Shown piece after piece: positions 1-7,563 of a stretch of DNA of 64,000 nt (positions within the stretch are counted from its first letter, which is position 1; each line of letters begins with the position of its first letter). The stretch is from an uncultured Bacteroidales bacterium (GTDB lineage: Bacteria; Bacteroidota; Bacteroidia; Bacteroidales; CAIWKO01). A program made the translations under genes and the position numbers. Location: the NCBI GenBank assembly GCA_903913285.1, contig CAIWKO010000010.1, positions 124,001 to 188,000 of the forward strand, written 5' to 3'. The notes under the pieces were generated by a model that saw nothing but the letters and a program-made list of their open reading frames with translations, was not told the DNA's origin and ran no database searches.

Positions 1-1673
1 AAAACCTGCCCATCGACAGCCACGTGCTTGGCGAAGAACTGCACACCATTTTTGCCAACGACGATAAAGATAAAATGAATGTTTCGGTGGTGGCCGCCGG
101 AACCGCTGCCGACCACTCGCTGATAGGCATGCTGAACTTCACCTTCTACGATATGAAACGCAAGGTGGTGCGCCTGAAACAAGCCGGACGCGGCGGACTG
201 GGAACCGTGTTGCGCGACAAAAAAATACTGGCCGTGGTGGCCAAAGTGCCCGGGGTGAAAGGAAACCTGAACAACGTGGTGGATCTGGAACCCATTATGG
301 AACGCGGCAAACGTTTCAACAAAGAAATGCGCGAACTCGACGATTCGCAATGCCAGATGCGCAAGATAGGCACCGCCCACCTGACGCATATCATGAACGA
401 CTACGACCTGTTTCCGACCAACAATTTCAAGTTCGGAAGCTCGCCCGATGCCATTAAAGTTCATGCCAACGTGTATAAAGAACGTTTCACGCAGAACGTG
501 CCCGACGGATGCTGGATAGGCTGCAACATGTCGTGCGCCAAGGGTGTCGACAACTACGAGCTGCGAACCGGCCCCTATAAAGGTTCTAAGGTAATCGTCG
601 ACGGACCGGAATACGAAACCGCGGCTTCGCTGGGTTCGTGTGCCGGAATTTTCGACCCCGATTTCACCATCGAAGCCAACTTTTATTGCGACACCTACGG
701 CATTTGCACCATTTCGTGGGGCACCATACTGGGCTTCGTGATGGAATGTTACGAAAACGGCATCCTGAACGACGACCGCACCGGCGGCGTGAAACTCAAC
801 TTCGGCAACTCCGACGGAGCCATGGAAATTCTCCACCAACTGGCACGCGGCGAAGGTTTCGGCATTATCGCCGGACTGGGTGTGCACCAAATGAAAAAAC
901 TCTTTGCAGGCAAAGGCTGGGGCGATGCACAATTTTTGCAGGACATCGGCATGGAAAACAAAGGTCTGGAATATTCGCAATACGTGTCGAAAGAATCGCT
1001 GGCACAACAAGGCGGCTACGCCATGACCAATAAAGGCCCGCAACACGACGAAGCCTGGCTGATTTTTATGGATATGGTGAACAACCAGATACCCACCTTC
1101 GAGAAAAAAGCCGAAGCGCTGTATTATTTCCCGATGTTCCGCACCTGGTTTGGTTTGCAGGGTTTGTGCAAACTGCCGTGGAACGACGTGGAACCTGCCG
1201 ACAACCACCTGCAGGCCGAACCCGGCAAAGTGCCCGAACATGTTGATAATTATATAACCATCTATAAAGCCGTTACCGGCCTCGAACTCGATAAAGATTC
1301 GATGATAGTGCAATCTGAACGCGTGTATCAGTTTCAACGCACTTTCAACATACGCCGCGGCTACGGTTTGCGCGTAAACGACGCTCAACCCTACCGCGCT
1401 GCCGGCCCGGTTACGGTTGAAGAATACGAATCGCGCCACGAACGCTACGACAAACAGATGATGGAAAAAATAGGCATCGACCCCGCCGGTAAATCGTCGG
1501 CCGAAAAAGTGGCCATCACCCGCAAGTTTCGCGAAGAACAATACGAAAAACTATTGGATGCCGTTTATTTCCGCCGCGGATGGACACCCAACGGTGTGCC
1601 TACCATCGAACGCCTAAAAGCCATCGGCATGGATCTGCCCGAAGTGCTGGAAGTGGTTAGCGATAAACAATAA
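1..1673 (+). CDS. Aldehyde ferredoxin oxidoreductase family protein, 5'-truncated by the window edge
   Basis: Tungsten- or molybdenum-pterin oxidoreductase that converts aldehydes to carboxylates with ferredoxin as partner (known for the family; the substrate here is unknown). The frame is open to the left edge (codons from position 3), and the GTG at 24 is probably internal because about 550 residues are visible while the family usually has 600 or more. Counting from that GTG, GRGGLG lies at residues 55-60, the family hallmark GPEYET at 194-199, GNSDGAMEIL at 261-270, and GLQGLCK near 378-383 carries the presumed fourth cluster cysteine (C382). The first three candidate [4Fe-4S] cysteines are C163, C167 and C171, spaced C-x3-C-x3-C rather than the usual C-x2-C-x3-C. 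A strong hairpin terminator follows 20 bases after the stop. Family call is secure. Confidence 0.9.
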   Translation, partial: NLPIDSHVLGEELHTIFANDDKDKMNVSVVAAGTAADHSLIGMLNFTFYDMKRKVVRLKQAGRGGLGTVLRDKKILAVVAKVPGVKGNLNNVVDLEPIMERGKRFNKEMRELDDSQCQMRKIGTAHLTHIMNDYDLFPTNNFKFGSSPDAIKVHANVYKERFTQNVPDGCWIGCNMSCAKGVDNYELRTGPYKGSKVIVDGPEYETAASLGSCAGIFDPDFTIEANFYCDTYGICTISWGTILGFVMECYENGILNDDRTGGVKLNFGNSDGAMEILHQLARGEGFGIIAGLGVHQMKKLFAGKGWGDAQFLQDIGMENKGLEYSQYVSKESLAQQGGYAMTNKGPQHDEAWLIFMDMVNNQIPTFEKKAEALYYFPMFRTWFGLQGLCKLPWNDVEPADNHLQAEPGKVPEHVDNYITIYKAVTGLELDKDSMIVQSERVYQFQRTFNIRRGYGLRVNDAQPYRAAGPVTVEEYESRHERYDKQMMEKIGIDPAGKSSAEKVAITRKFREEQYEKLLDAVYFRRGWTPNGVPTIERLKAIGMDLPEVLEVVSDKQ

Positions 1674-1696
1674 TAACAGGTAAAAATTAATTGTAG

Positions 1697-1725
1697 GGAC
1701 ACGAAATTTCGTGTCCTTTTTTTTT
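1697..1725 (+). terminator. Intrinsic terminator after the oxidoreductase gene
   Basis: A perfect 20-base palindrome (GGACACGAAATTTCGTGTCC, 1697-1716) is followed by nine T residues. A weaker echo of the same sequence, GACACaaaacatcGTGTCC, lies at about 1746-1763, so this may also be a copy of a dispersed repeat. Confidence 0.8.
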
Positions 1726-1934
1726 AATATAGAATCCCTGATTTACGACACAAAACATCGTGTCCTTCTTTATTCTCCGAATTCCCAACTCTATTCACTA
1801 TAGTCACTTCCCAATTCCATTTTTCCAAATTCCCGCCAAATCAAAACTTGACCGCCTTTTGGAGGATTAAATCCCTCCCCCTTTCTAACCTTTTCATTGT
1901 TTCGAAGAAATCCGGCTGGCGGAAGCGAAGGCAT

Positions 1935-2074
1935 GTCCAAACGGCGGGCCAGCTTTGGCTGTGAATGAAAAAAACTTAGAATATCAAAAAAGGCGTTTAC
2001 GTTTCCGCCGATAGGCGGACTACTTTTTTGGATATTCTTGTTTTTTTCAGAGCGCGTTGAAGCTTCGTTTGGAC
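1935..2074. repeat. Long imperfect inverted repeat, about 140 bases
   Basis: Outer arms GTCCAAACG (1935-1943) and CGTTTGGAC (2066-2074) are exact complements. Further in, TGAAAAAAAC followed by AGAATATC-AAAAAA on the left matches TTTTTTGGATATTCT-TGTTTTTTTCA on the right, and a small perfect hairpin, CCGCC-gata-GGCGG (2005-2018), sits inside. The arms are collinear over most of the element with gaps. It looks like a miniature mobile or palindromic repeat; no coding capacity was seen. Confidence 0.65.
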
Positions 2075-2245
2075 TGTTCTTTTCTTTGGTTCGTTTCTTT
2101 TTAACAAGAAAAAGAAATGAACAATAAAAAACTCCCTCAGCCCTTTGAACTCAAGTCACTCTAGTCACTCTAGTCACTCAAACCACTCTAGGCTCTTCCT
2201 CTTAACATCACTAACACAATAAAACAAAATTTTTTTAAAAATAAA

Positions 2246-2276
2246 TTTGTATTTCAAAATATTTTAACTATATTTG
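2246..2276 (+). promoter_or_regulatory. Bacteroidota-type housekeeping promoter
   Basis: TTTG at 2246-2249 and TATATTTG at 2269-2276 are separated by exactly 19 bases, matching the Bacteroidota consensus TTTG-N19-TAnnTTTG. Transcription would start near 2283, giving an untranslated leader of about 200 bases before the gene at 2490. Confidence 0.7.
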
Positions 2277-2326
2277 TTGTCATAAAAAAATAACAACCTA
2301 TAATTAAATAAACAAAATAAAGAAAG

Positions 2327-2405
2327 CATACCTACTATATCATAACTAAGGTCTTTCTACTAGTACTAAAACTGTCAATGTCTCCCTGCCAATATGGTAG
2401 GTATG
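2327..2405 (+). promoter_or_regulatory. Predicted structured 5' leader of the gene at 2490
   Basis: CATACCTACTATAT (2327-2340) pairs with ATATGGTAGGTATG (2392-2405) over 14 positions, with one T-G wobble, closing a loop of about 50 bases that contains the palindrome TACTAGTA. It lies wholly inside the leader predicted from the promoter at 2246-2276. I recognise no riboswitch class; it may be a regulatory RNA element or a decayed repeat. Confidence 0.4.
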
Positions 2406-2489
2406 TGGAATAAAATAAAAAATCTATCTGTCTGCAAAAACAGGCTGGTAATAATTTATAAATTTTATTAACAAAAAAAACCACACATC

Positions 2490-3236
2490 ATGACATTAAC
2501 ACCCGAAACCGGACACGCCATCAATGCTGGCAACCTCCACAAAACCATTTCATTCGCCGAAGGTATTGGAACTTCTTACAATCCAAGCAATCCCGAAATT
2601 ACTGTCCCTGCCCTCAAAGCCACATCCATACTGTGGGACAAATCCCTCGCTCAGGTCAACCTCTTTGCCGCTGCCTATCTTGTGGTAGTAAACAATCGCT
2701 ATTTAATCCTGCTTCCGCTCGACAAACTGCTCACCAAAGTCTATAATGCAGCAGCTTCCAGTCAGGTATCAGTTAAATTTATCGACGATGTTCGCAACCG
2801 TATCAAAAAACTCAAGGGCATTCGCATCTCTCCCAAAATAAAAATTGTAGTCGATCAGCAGGGCACTCCAACTGACAAAACCATCAACCAGATCTCGGCC
2901 TCACAAACCGGCATCGACCATGTCATCGATCATCTCGATGGACTCATTCAGGTATTGCTCCTCGAACCCGGCTATGCACCCTCCGAAACCGACATCACCA
3001 CCACAGCCTTGCTAACCCTGTTAACCGCAATAAAATCCGCCAATCAAGACGTCATCGATGCATTTCCCGCGCTCGACAACGCCCGCATAGCCCGCGACGA
3101 ACTCCTCTACAAAAAATACCCCGTAGGACTTGACCTCGCTGGCAAAGTTAAAAAATACATACGCAGCGTCTTCGGTGGCGACAGCCGCGAATACCATCAG
3201 GTTGCCAAACTCAAATTCACCCGCCCTCGAAAATAA
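2490..3236 (+). CDS. Uncharacterised helical protein, two-module paralogue of the gene at 6349
   Basis: 248 residues, no signal peptide or membrane segment, so probably cytoplasmic. Function not recognised. It shares with the protein at 6349-7074 the N-terminal ETGHA, YNPSNP plus PAL, QISASQ, a Y-x-P-x-E element, an ARD-L-Y element, V-x-KY-x-x-SV and a C-terminal L-x-F-x-RP. It looks internally duplicated: a segment around YNPSNP (residues about 30-60) resembles one around GYAPSETDI (about 160-195), each followed by an amphipathic helix. The same Y-x-P-x-x-P module seems to occur once in the protein at 57264. It has its own promoter and a structured leader. Real as a gene; function unknown. 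Confidence 0.8.
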   Translation: MTLTPETGHAINAGNLHKTISFAEGIGTSYNPSNPEITVPALKATSILWDKSLAQVNLFAAAYLVVVNNRYLILLPLDKLLTKVYNAAASSQVSVKFIDDVRNRIKKLKGIRISPKIKIVVDQQGTPTDKTINQISASQTGIDHVIDHLDGLIQVLLLEPGYAPSETDITTTALLTLLTAIKSANQDVIDAFPALDNARIARDELLYKKYPVGLDLAGKVKKYIRSVFGGDSREYHQVAKLKFTRPRK

Positions 3237-3245
3237 CAGTATTTC

Positions 3246-3276
3246 GTCGTAGCACGACTCCAAGTCGTACTACGAC
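3246..3276. repeat. REP-like palindromic hairpin
   Basis: GTCGTAGCACGACT (3246-3259), loop CCA, AGTCGTACTACGAC (3263-3276): a 14-bp stem with one mismatch, 9 bases after the stop of the gene at 2490. The TTGGA at the tip of the complementary strand is shared with the hairpin at 4993-5024. It could also serve as a transcription terminator. Confidence 0.65.
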
Positions 3277-3348
3277 TATTTTACAAACTATCATAACCAT
3301 TAAATCAGAAAAAAACCTAAATAAATAATTCAAACAAAAACGAAACCT

Positions 3349-4959
3349 ATGAAAAAAATTTTACTCACCCTAACAATTTTGTTCGTTGTCGGACATTTGC
3401 CTGCACAAGTAATAACCGACAGCACTGCATACCTCGATATCAATCAAGTAAAAGCCCTTATTGGTTCTGGTGGTATGAACTTTTGCAAATTACCTGCATA
3501 CACTGCAGCCTACGAATATCCTGCAAGCAGTGGCCACACCACAATTTTCTCCTCAACCCTCTGGATTGGCGGAAAATCAAACGATTCACTCTACCTTGCT
3601 GCAGAAAGATATCGCCAAAATGGTCGCGATTACAACCCCGGTCCTGTCATGGATACAAATTTCTATACTGCCGAACTACCAAACTGGAACAAAGTTTGGA
3701 AGATCAACAAAGCCGACATCGATTACCATATCGCACATTGGAGCGATGGTGGCTACACCGTCCCTGCTTCTATCGCTAACTGGCCCGCAATGGGTAACAC
3801 TGCCCATGGCATGAACTATTTTCAGGCACCTTTTCAGGATGTCGACAGCGACTTTTTCTACAATCCTGCTGCTGGTGATTACCCTCTCATACGTGGCGAT
3901 CAGGCAATATATTTTATCTTCAACGATTCAGCTCGCGGACATTTCGATAGCGGCGGCAAATGCATGGGGGTCGAAGTTCATGGAATGGCCTACGCCTACA
4001 ATTCCAACCCCGAACTTCAAAAAGCCGTATTCGTCAACTATCTTTTCTACAACAGGTCAAACCGAACCTACGATTCACTATACATTGGCAACTTCACCGA
4101 TGTCGACTTAGGATACTGTTGCGACGACTTTGTCGGATGCGATTCTTCCCTCAGCACTTTTTATGTTTATAACGGACAACTAACCGATGCTCAATACGGA
4201 AGCAATCCTCCCGTTCAAACCATCACTATGCTCGGAAAACCCATGACATCATTCGTTTACTTTAACAACGCTATGCCGGGTTGGACTGCTGCAATGACCG
4301 ACCCTAGCAATGCTAAAGAATACTATAGCTACATGAAAGGATTCTGGAAAGATGGCAAACATTTCATCTATGGAGGAAACGGATATCCAAATGCCCCCGA
4401 AGATACCATTCTCACCAATTATATGTTCCCTGGCTATCCCAACGATTCCCTTCAGTGGAACGAAGTCAATGCAGGAGATGCCCCTTCCGATCGTCGTGGA
4501 TTGGGAGTATCTGGCCCATACACTCTCGCTCCGGGCGACTACATATCATTCGATCTCGTTTTCATCACCGTCGACAGTGGATTTTCCAAAAGCACTTCAT
4601 TTCCTAACATTGATAACATGCTTGGCGTTGTTGCCGATTTTCAAAACTATTTCGATTCAACTTATAACAATAACGGAAACGACATTGCCCTCGGAATTCA
4701 CAACAATCAAACCAACAATAACTACGCGCTGCAGTGTAAAATATACCCAAATCCCGTATCAAACCTCTTAACAATTGAACTCGATGGCAACACCAAAAAA
4801 TCAAACTTCGAAATCCTTAACTCAATGGGGCAAACTGTTTATCAGGGAAATATTGTAAACAAAACCATCGTCTCTACTAACAACTTTCCTTCTGGTTTCT
4901 ATATAATAAAACTTGAAAACGGACAAACCTACGCCATCAAAAAACTTATCAAACAATAA
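3349..4959 (+). CDS. Secreted protein with T9SS type A sorting domain
   Basis: 536 residues. An N-terminal signal peptide (MKKILLTLTILFVVGHLPAQ) and a C-terminal sorting domain of about 75 residues beginning YPNPVSNLLTIEL and ending in GFYIIKL and a basic tail (KKLIKQ) show export through Sec and the type IX system to the cell surface. The middle is rich in aromatic and Asn/Asp residues and carries a Cys-rich patch (GYCCDDFVGC, about residue 255). No catalytic domain is recognised. It stands alone between repeat-bearing spacers of the accessory island, so it may be an acquired surface protein. Secretion route is secure, role unknown. Confidence 0.85.
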   Translation: MKKILLTLTILFVVGHLPAQVITDSTAYLDINQVKALIGSGGMNFCKLPAYTAAYEYPASSGHTTIFSSTLWIGGKSNDSLYLAAERYRQNGRDYNPGPVMDTNFYTAELPNWNKVWKINKADIDYHIAHWSDGGYTVPASIANWPAMGNTAHGMNYFQAPFQDVDSDFFYNPAAGDYPLIRGDQAIYFIFNDSARGHFDSGGKCMGVEVHGMAYAYNSNPELQKAVFVNYLFYNRSNRTYDSLYIGNFTDVDLGYCCDDFVGCDSSLSTFYVYNGQLTDAQYGSNPPVQTITMLGKPMTSFVYFNNAMPGWTAAMTDPSNAKEYYSYMKGFWKDGKHFIYGGNGYPNAPEDTILTNYMFPGYPNDSLQWNEVNAGDAPSDRRGLGVSGPYTLAPGDYISFDLVFITVDSGFSKSTSFPNIDNMLGVVADFQNYFDSTYNNNGNDIALGIHNNQTNNNYALQCKIYPNPVSNLLTIELDGNTKKSNFEILNSMGQTVYQGNIVNKTIVSTNNFPSGFYIIKLENGQTYAIKKLIKQ

Positions 4960-4992
4960 CAAAAAAGAAAAGCACAATACAACAATAGCCCC

Positions 4993-5024
4993 GGCTGGCG
5001 CGCGTTTCCAACGCGTGCCTAGCC
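4993..5024. repeat. REP-like palindromic hairpin, copy 1
   Basis: GGCGCGCGTT (4997-5006), loop TCC, AACGCGTGCC (5010-5019): a 10-bp stem with one G-T wobble, extended outward by GGCT (4993-4996) against AGCC (5021-5024). It lies between the T9SS gene and the tail-collar gene. Confidence 0.65.
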
Positions 5025-5060
5025 CAAGAGCCATTTAACAATTACTAAAATATTAACATT

Positions 5061-5705
5061 ATGGAAAATTCAACACTTGGAACAATTTTAACATTTGCTG
5101 GTCCTGTTTTTTATCAATATCAAAAAATTGAAGACTACAGCAATCCATTGGAACCATACACCGAAACTATTTTTGGATTTGGCATGGAGAATGGAAAAAT
5201 TCTTGCACAGCAAGGATTTTTATTATGCAATGGCTTGGCATTTAGTCCGCATAACCCACTACTTAAAGATTTGTACAATATTATTGGAAAATGTTGGGGT
5301 GGTTCAGGATCAAATTCTCCCATTGATTATTTTCGCATACCTGCATTAGAAGGCTTATTTTTAAGAGCTGTTTCAAATAAAAGTAATCATGACCCTGAAT
5401 CTAATCAACGAGTAAAATTAAATACCCATGATGAAATTAGCGGATATGGAAATATGGTTGGTTCTTATCAAACTGATGAATTTAAATCCCATAATCATAC
5501 AATAATAGCAAAATATGATCCGGGTCCCAATGATGCAAATTATTCAGCATATTGGAGTGGCGGCAAGACTGGCACTTCTAATTCGGCGGTCTATAATGCA
5601 GGCGTTTCATCCGAAACTAGGCCTCGAAATGCATATGTTAATTACATTATCAAAGCATCATTAAGTCCAATAAACTTAGAAACTCTACAAATATTACAAG
5701 TCTAA
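5061..5705 (+). CDS. Phage tail-collar-like protein
   Basis: 214 residues. GFLLCNGLAF (about 54-63), LYNIIGKCWGG (about 73-83), FRIPALEGLFLRAV (about 92-105), a GSYQTDEFKSHNHT element (about 133-146) and SSETRPRNAYVNYIIKA near the C-terminus follow the order seen in tail-collar and microcystin-dependent-protein families. Those proteins form trimeric receptor-contacting tips of phage or phage-derived injection devices. No other tail genes are nearby, so this is either an orphan phage relic or a stand-alone member as often annotated in bacterial genomes. No signal peptide seen. Confidence 0.75.
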   Translation: MENSTLGTILTFAGPVFYQYQKIEDYSNPLEPYTETIFGFGMENGKILAQQGFLLCNGLAFSPHNPLLKDLYNIIGKCWGGSGSNSPIDYFRIPALEGLFLRAVSNKSNHDPESNQRVKLNTHDEISGYGNMVGSYQTDEFKSHNHTIIAKYDPGPNDANYSAYWSGGKTGTSNSAVYNAGVSSETRPRNAYVNYIIKASLSPINLETLQILQV

Positions 5706-5733
5706 AACGTGCCATAACAAGTCATATCCTAAG

Positions 5734-5760
5734 CTGGCCCCCGTTTCCAACGCGTGCCTC
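5734..5760. repeat. REP-like sequence, degraded copy 2
   Basis: It shares CGTTTCCAACGCGTGCCT with copy 1 at 4993-5024, but the left arm reads GGCCCCCGTT, so the stem is imperfect. It lies just upstream of the frameshifted gene at 5806. Confidence 0.6.
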
Positions 5761-5805
5761 GCCTCGGTCGTTCTTTCAAAAAATCATTACAATTAAACCA
5801 ATAAA

Positions 5806-6082
5806 ATGGAAAATCTTGGAATACTTGGAACTTGGATAAACTCAAAAAAATCCCGATGAAGAAATTCTAATCACGGATATCGGCAATGACTTTTATCTCT
5901 TAGAATATGAAAAATCAACAGATGGCTTTGAAAAATACGAAATAATAAAATACTTCTTAAACTCATCTCAGGAACCTTATGGATTAATAGATTCTCAACA
6001 TTTTGGAAGAGATTCCAACGGCTTTTGTGACGGAGAAAAATTAAAAATTAATGAATTTATTTTTATTAGAAAAGAGAACTAA
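5806..6082 (+). pseudogene. Small gene broken by a frameshift in a run of seven A residues
   Basis: ATG at 5806 opens MENLGILGTWINSKK, then hits TGA at 5857-5859 directly after the homopolymer at 5844-5850. Dropping one A restores a frame of about 91 codons to TAA at 6080-6082, including NPDEEILITDIGNDFYLLEY and FCDGEKLKINEFIFIRK. The two halves look like one small acidic protein of unknown function. It may be a true pseudogene, a homopolymer sequencing error, or a slip site. Confidence 0.6.
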
Positions 6083-6098
6083 AAACAACAAAAAAAAA

Positions 6099-6315
6099 CT
6101 CCGTGTATCTCTGTGTTCTCCGTGCCTCCGTGGTAAAAAAGATACAAATAACAACTAATTACAAAAAATGACAATAAATCACAAAAGAATAGAAAATAAA
6201 AAAAATCCAAAAACCATGGCTCTTGGCTCATGGCTCTTGGCAAAAAAATGACAATTAATAACAATAAAAAAAACTCCGTGTATCTCCGTGTTCTCCGTGC
6301 CTCCGTGGTAAAAAA
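6099..6315. repeat. Two near-identical direct repeats of about 43 bases
   Basis: Copy 1 (6099-6140) and copy 2 (6273-6315) both read actccgtgtatct, then c/t variation, ttctccgtgcctccgtggtaaaaaa. They differ at a single base and lie 174 bases apart. Between them are short repeats (ctcatggctcttggc). They lie between the frameshifted gene and the gene at 6349, and carry no recognisable regulatory signal. Confidence 0.75.
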
Positions 6316-6348
6316 CACACAAACAACAACCTAAACCCCGAAACCCCT

Positions 6349-7074
6349 ATGTCAGAAACCGGCCACGCCCCCAACCTCGAAAAATTTCAAATCGAAATTA
6401 ACGCTTGTATCGGATATTCCACCCGCTACAACCCTTCAAACCCATTAATCAAGATCCCTGCCTTGCAAACGGTCTCCACCGATGCCCAGCAATCCCTGCT
6501 CAACATCAACACTCAGGATGCCCCGCGCAAAACCATCATCAACTCCCGGCAGGCCCTCTTTCAAAAACTGCCCAACTACGTCACCCGCATCATACTGGCC
6601 TTTGCAGCCAGTCAGGACATCGATAAACGCTCCGTCGACGATGCCCGAATCTGGGGTCGCAAAATACATGGAGAGCGCAAAAGCAAAAAAATCCTCAACC
6701 CAACCGCCGACGATCCCAAACAGATCTCCGCCTCCCAGCGTTCCTTCGTCAATCAGGTCGAATTTTTCGACAAACTCATTTCCTACATCCTTATCCATCC
6801 CACCTACACTCCCAACGAACCCGAACTGCAAGAAACCGCTCTCCGGGCATTCGAATCCGACCTTCGGGCTGCCAACGATGCCGCCTACCAGGCAAACATT
6901 CCTTGGCTCAACGCGCTTTCCGCCCGCGACAATATATTCTATGCACCCGTAACCGGCCTTGTCGATCGTGCCCTTGCAGTCAAAAAATACGTCCACTCGG
7001 TACAATCCATCACCCCCGAAGATTACAAACAGATATCCGGTCTTGAATTTCGTCGTCCAACAAAGAAAAAATAG
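6349..7074 (+). CDS. Uncharacterised helical protein, paralogue of the gene at 2490
   Basis: 241 residues, soluble, no signal peptide. Function not recognised. It shares ETGHA (residues 3-7), YNPSNP with PAL (about 27-39), QISASQ (about 125-130), a TYTPNEPEL element, SARDNIFY and V-KKYVHSV, plus the C-terminal L-x-F-x-RP, with the protein at 2490-3236. As there, the Y-x-P-x-x-P segment occurs twice, suggesting two copies of a helical module. The codons are notably C-rich, which produces long spurious frames on the opposite strand. A 21-bp tandem array begins 76 bases after its stop. Confidence 0.8.
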   Translation: MSETGHAPNLEKFQIEINACIGYSTRYNPSNPLIKIPALQTVSTDAQQSLLNINTQDAPRKTIINSRQALFQKLPNYVTRIILAFAASQDIDKRSVDDARIWGRKIHGERKSKKILNPTADDPKQISASQRSFVNQVEFFDKLISYILIHPTYTPNEPELQETALRAFESDLRAANDAAYQANIPWLNALSARDNIFYAPVTGLVDRALAVKKYVHSVQSITPEDYKQISGLEFRRPTKKK

Positions 7075-7150
7075 CTCCATATTTTACAAAATACCCCTCC
7101 ACCATTCCAATTTTTATTAACAATTCCTTTGCATAATCTGGAAAACTGTG

Positions 7151-7402
7151 CACAATGCCACGGTCGCCGAACACATTTGCACGGTCGCTGAACACAATAA
7201 TACGGTATTTCAACACACTTATACGGTCGCCATACACAATGTCATGGTAGTTGAACACACTTGCACGGTTGCTAAACACAATGTCACGGTCGCTTAATAC
7301 AGTTGCACGGTTGTTCAACACAATAACACGGTTGTTGAACACATTCGTACGGTCGCTCAACACAATGCCATGAAGGTTAAATACAATGCCCTGCAACCTG
7401 CC
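7151..7402. repeat. Degenerate 21-bp tandem array, twelve units (array 1)
   Basis: Units starting at 7151, 7172, 7193 and so on every 21 bases follow cacaatgccacggtcgccgaa. Start (CACA), middle (ACGGT) and end (AA) are the most conserved. Odd-numbered units mostly begin CACAAT and even ones CACA[TCG]T, giving a 42-bp dimeric order. It fills the space between the convergent genes at 6349 and pyrF. The minus-strand frame through it is open only because 21 is a multiple of three. Confidence 0.9.
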
Positions 7403-7527
7403 TGCAATTGCCTGCAATCTGTCAACAATACCCTAAACTTCACAAACTATTCCCCCTCCCCCAAAACCAAACCCTGCCTCCCCGAACACAAAAACACCCT
7501 CTCCGTCCCTATCACCTTCCCCTTTTC

Positions 7528-7563
7528 CCTAAACCCCTAAACAGCTAAACACCTAAACCCCTA
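7528..7563. repeat. Short tandem TAAACCCC-like run
   Basis: Four 8-bp units of the form TAAAC(C/A)(C/G)C end at the pyrF stop codon. The whole 7400-7560 stretch is strongly C-rich on the plus strand, that is, G-rich in a pyrF transcript that reads past its stop. Confidence 0.6.

Larger units (their letters stand above)
1674..2489. other. 816-base intergenic region without a supported gene
   Basis: It holds, in order, the terminator at 1697-1725 and its echo, a pyrimidine-rich stretch, a long imperfect palindrome (1935-2074), a short tandem run of agtcactct-type units (about 2154-2200), a promoter (2246-2276) and a structured untranslated leader (2283-2489). No open frame in it has coding character. 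Confidence 0.7.

Noticed and set aside
1740..1850. Possible fifth 21-bp array (ttctccgaattcccaactcta and following)
   Set aside because: Only three weakly similar units and no conserved position; not distinguishable from pyrimidine-rich sequence.
6445..7080. 211-codon minus-strand frame opposite the gene at 6349
   Set aside because: Result of the C-rich codon use of the plus-strand gene; Gly/Val-rich nonsense product.
7010..7417. Minus-strand 135-codon frame across array 1, reading V-F-N-N-R-type heptads
   Set aside because: A 21-bp repeat keeps any stop-free frame open; it overlaps the 3' end of the gene at 6349.
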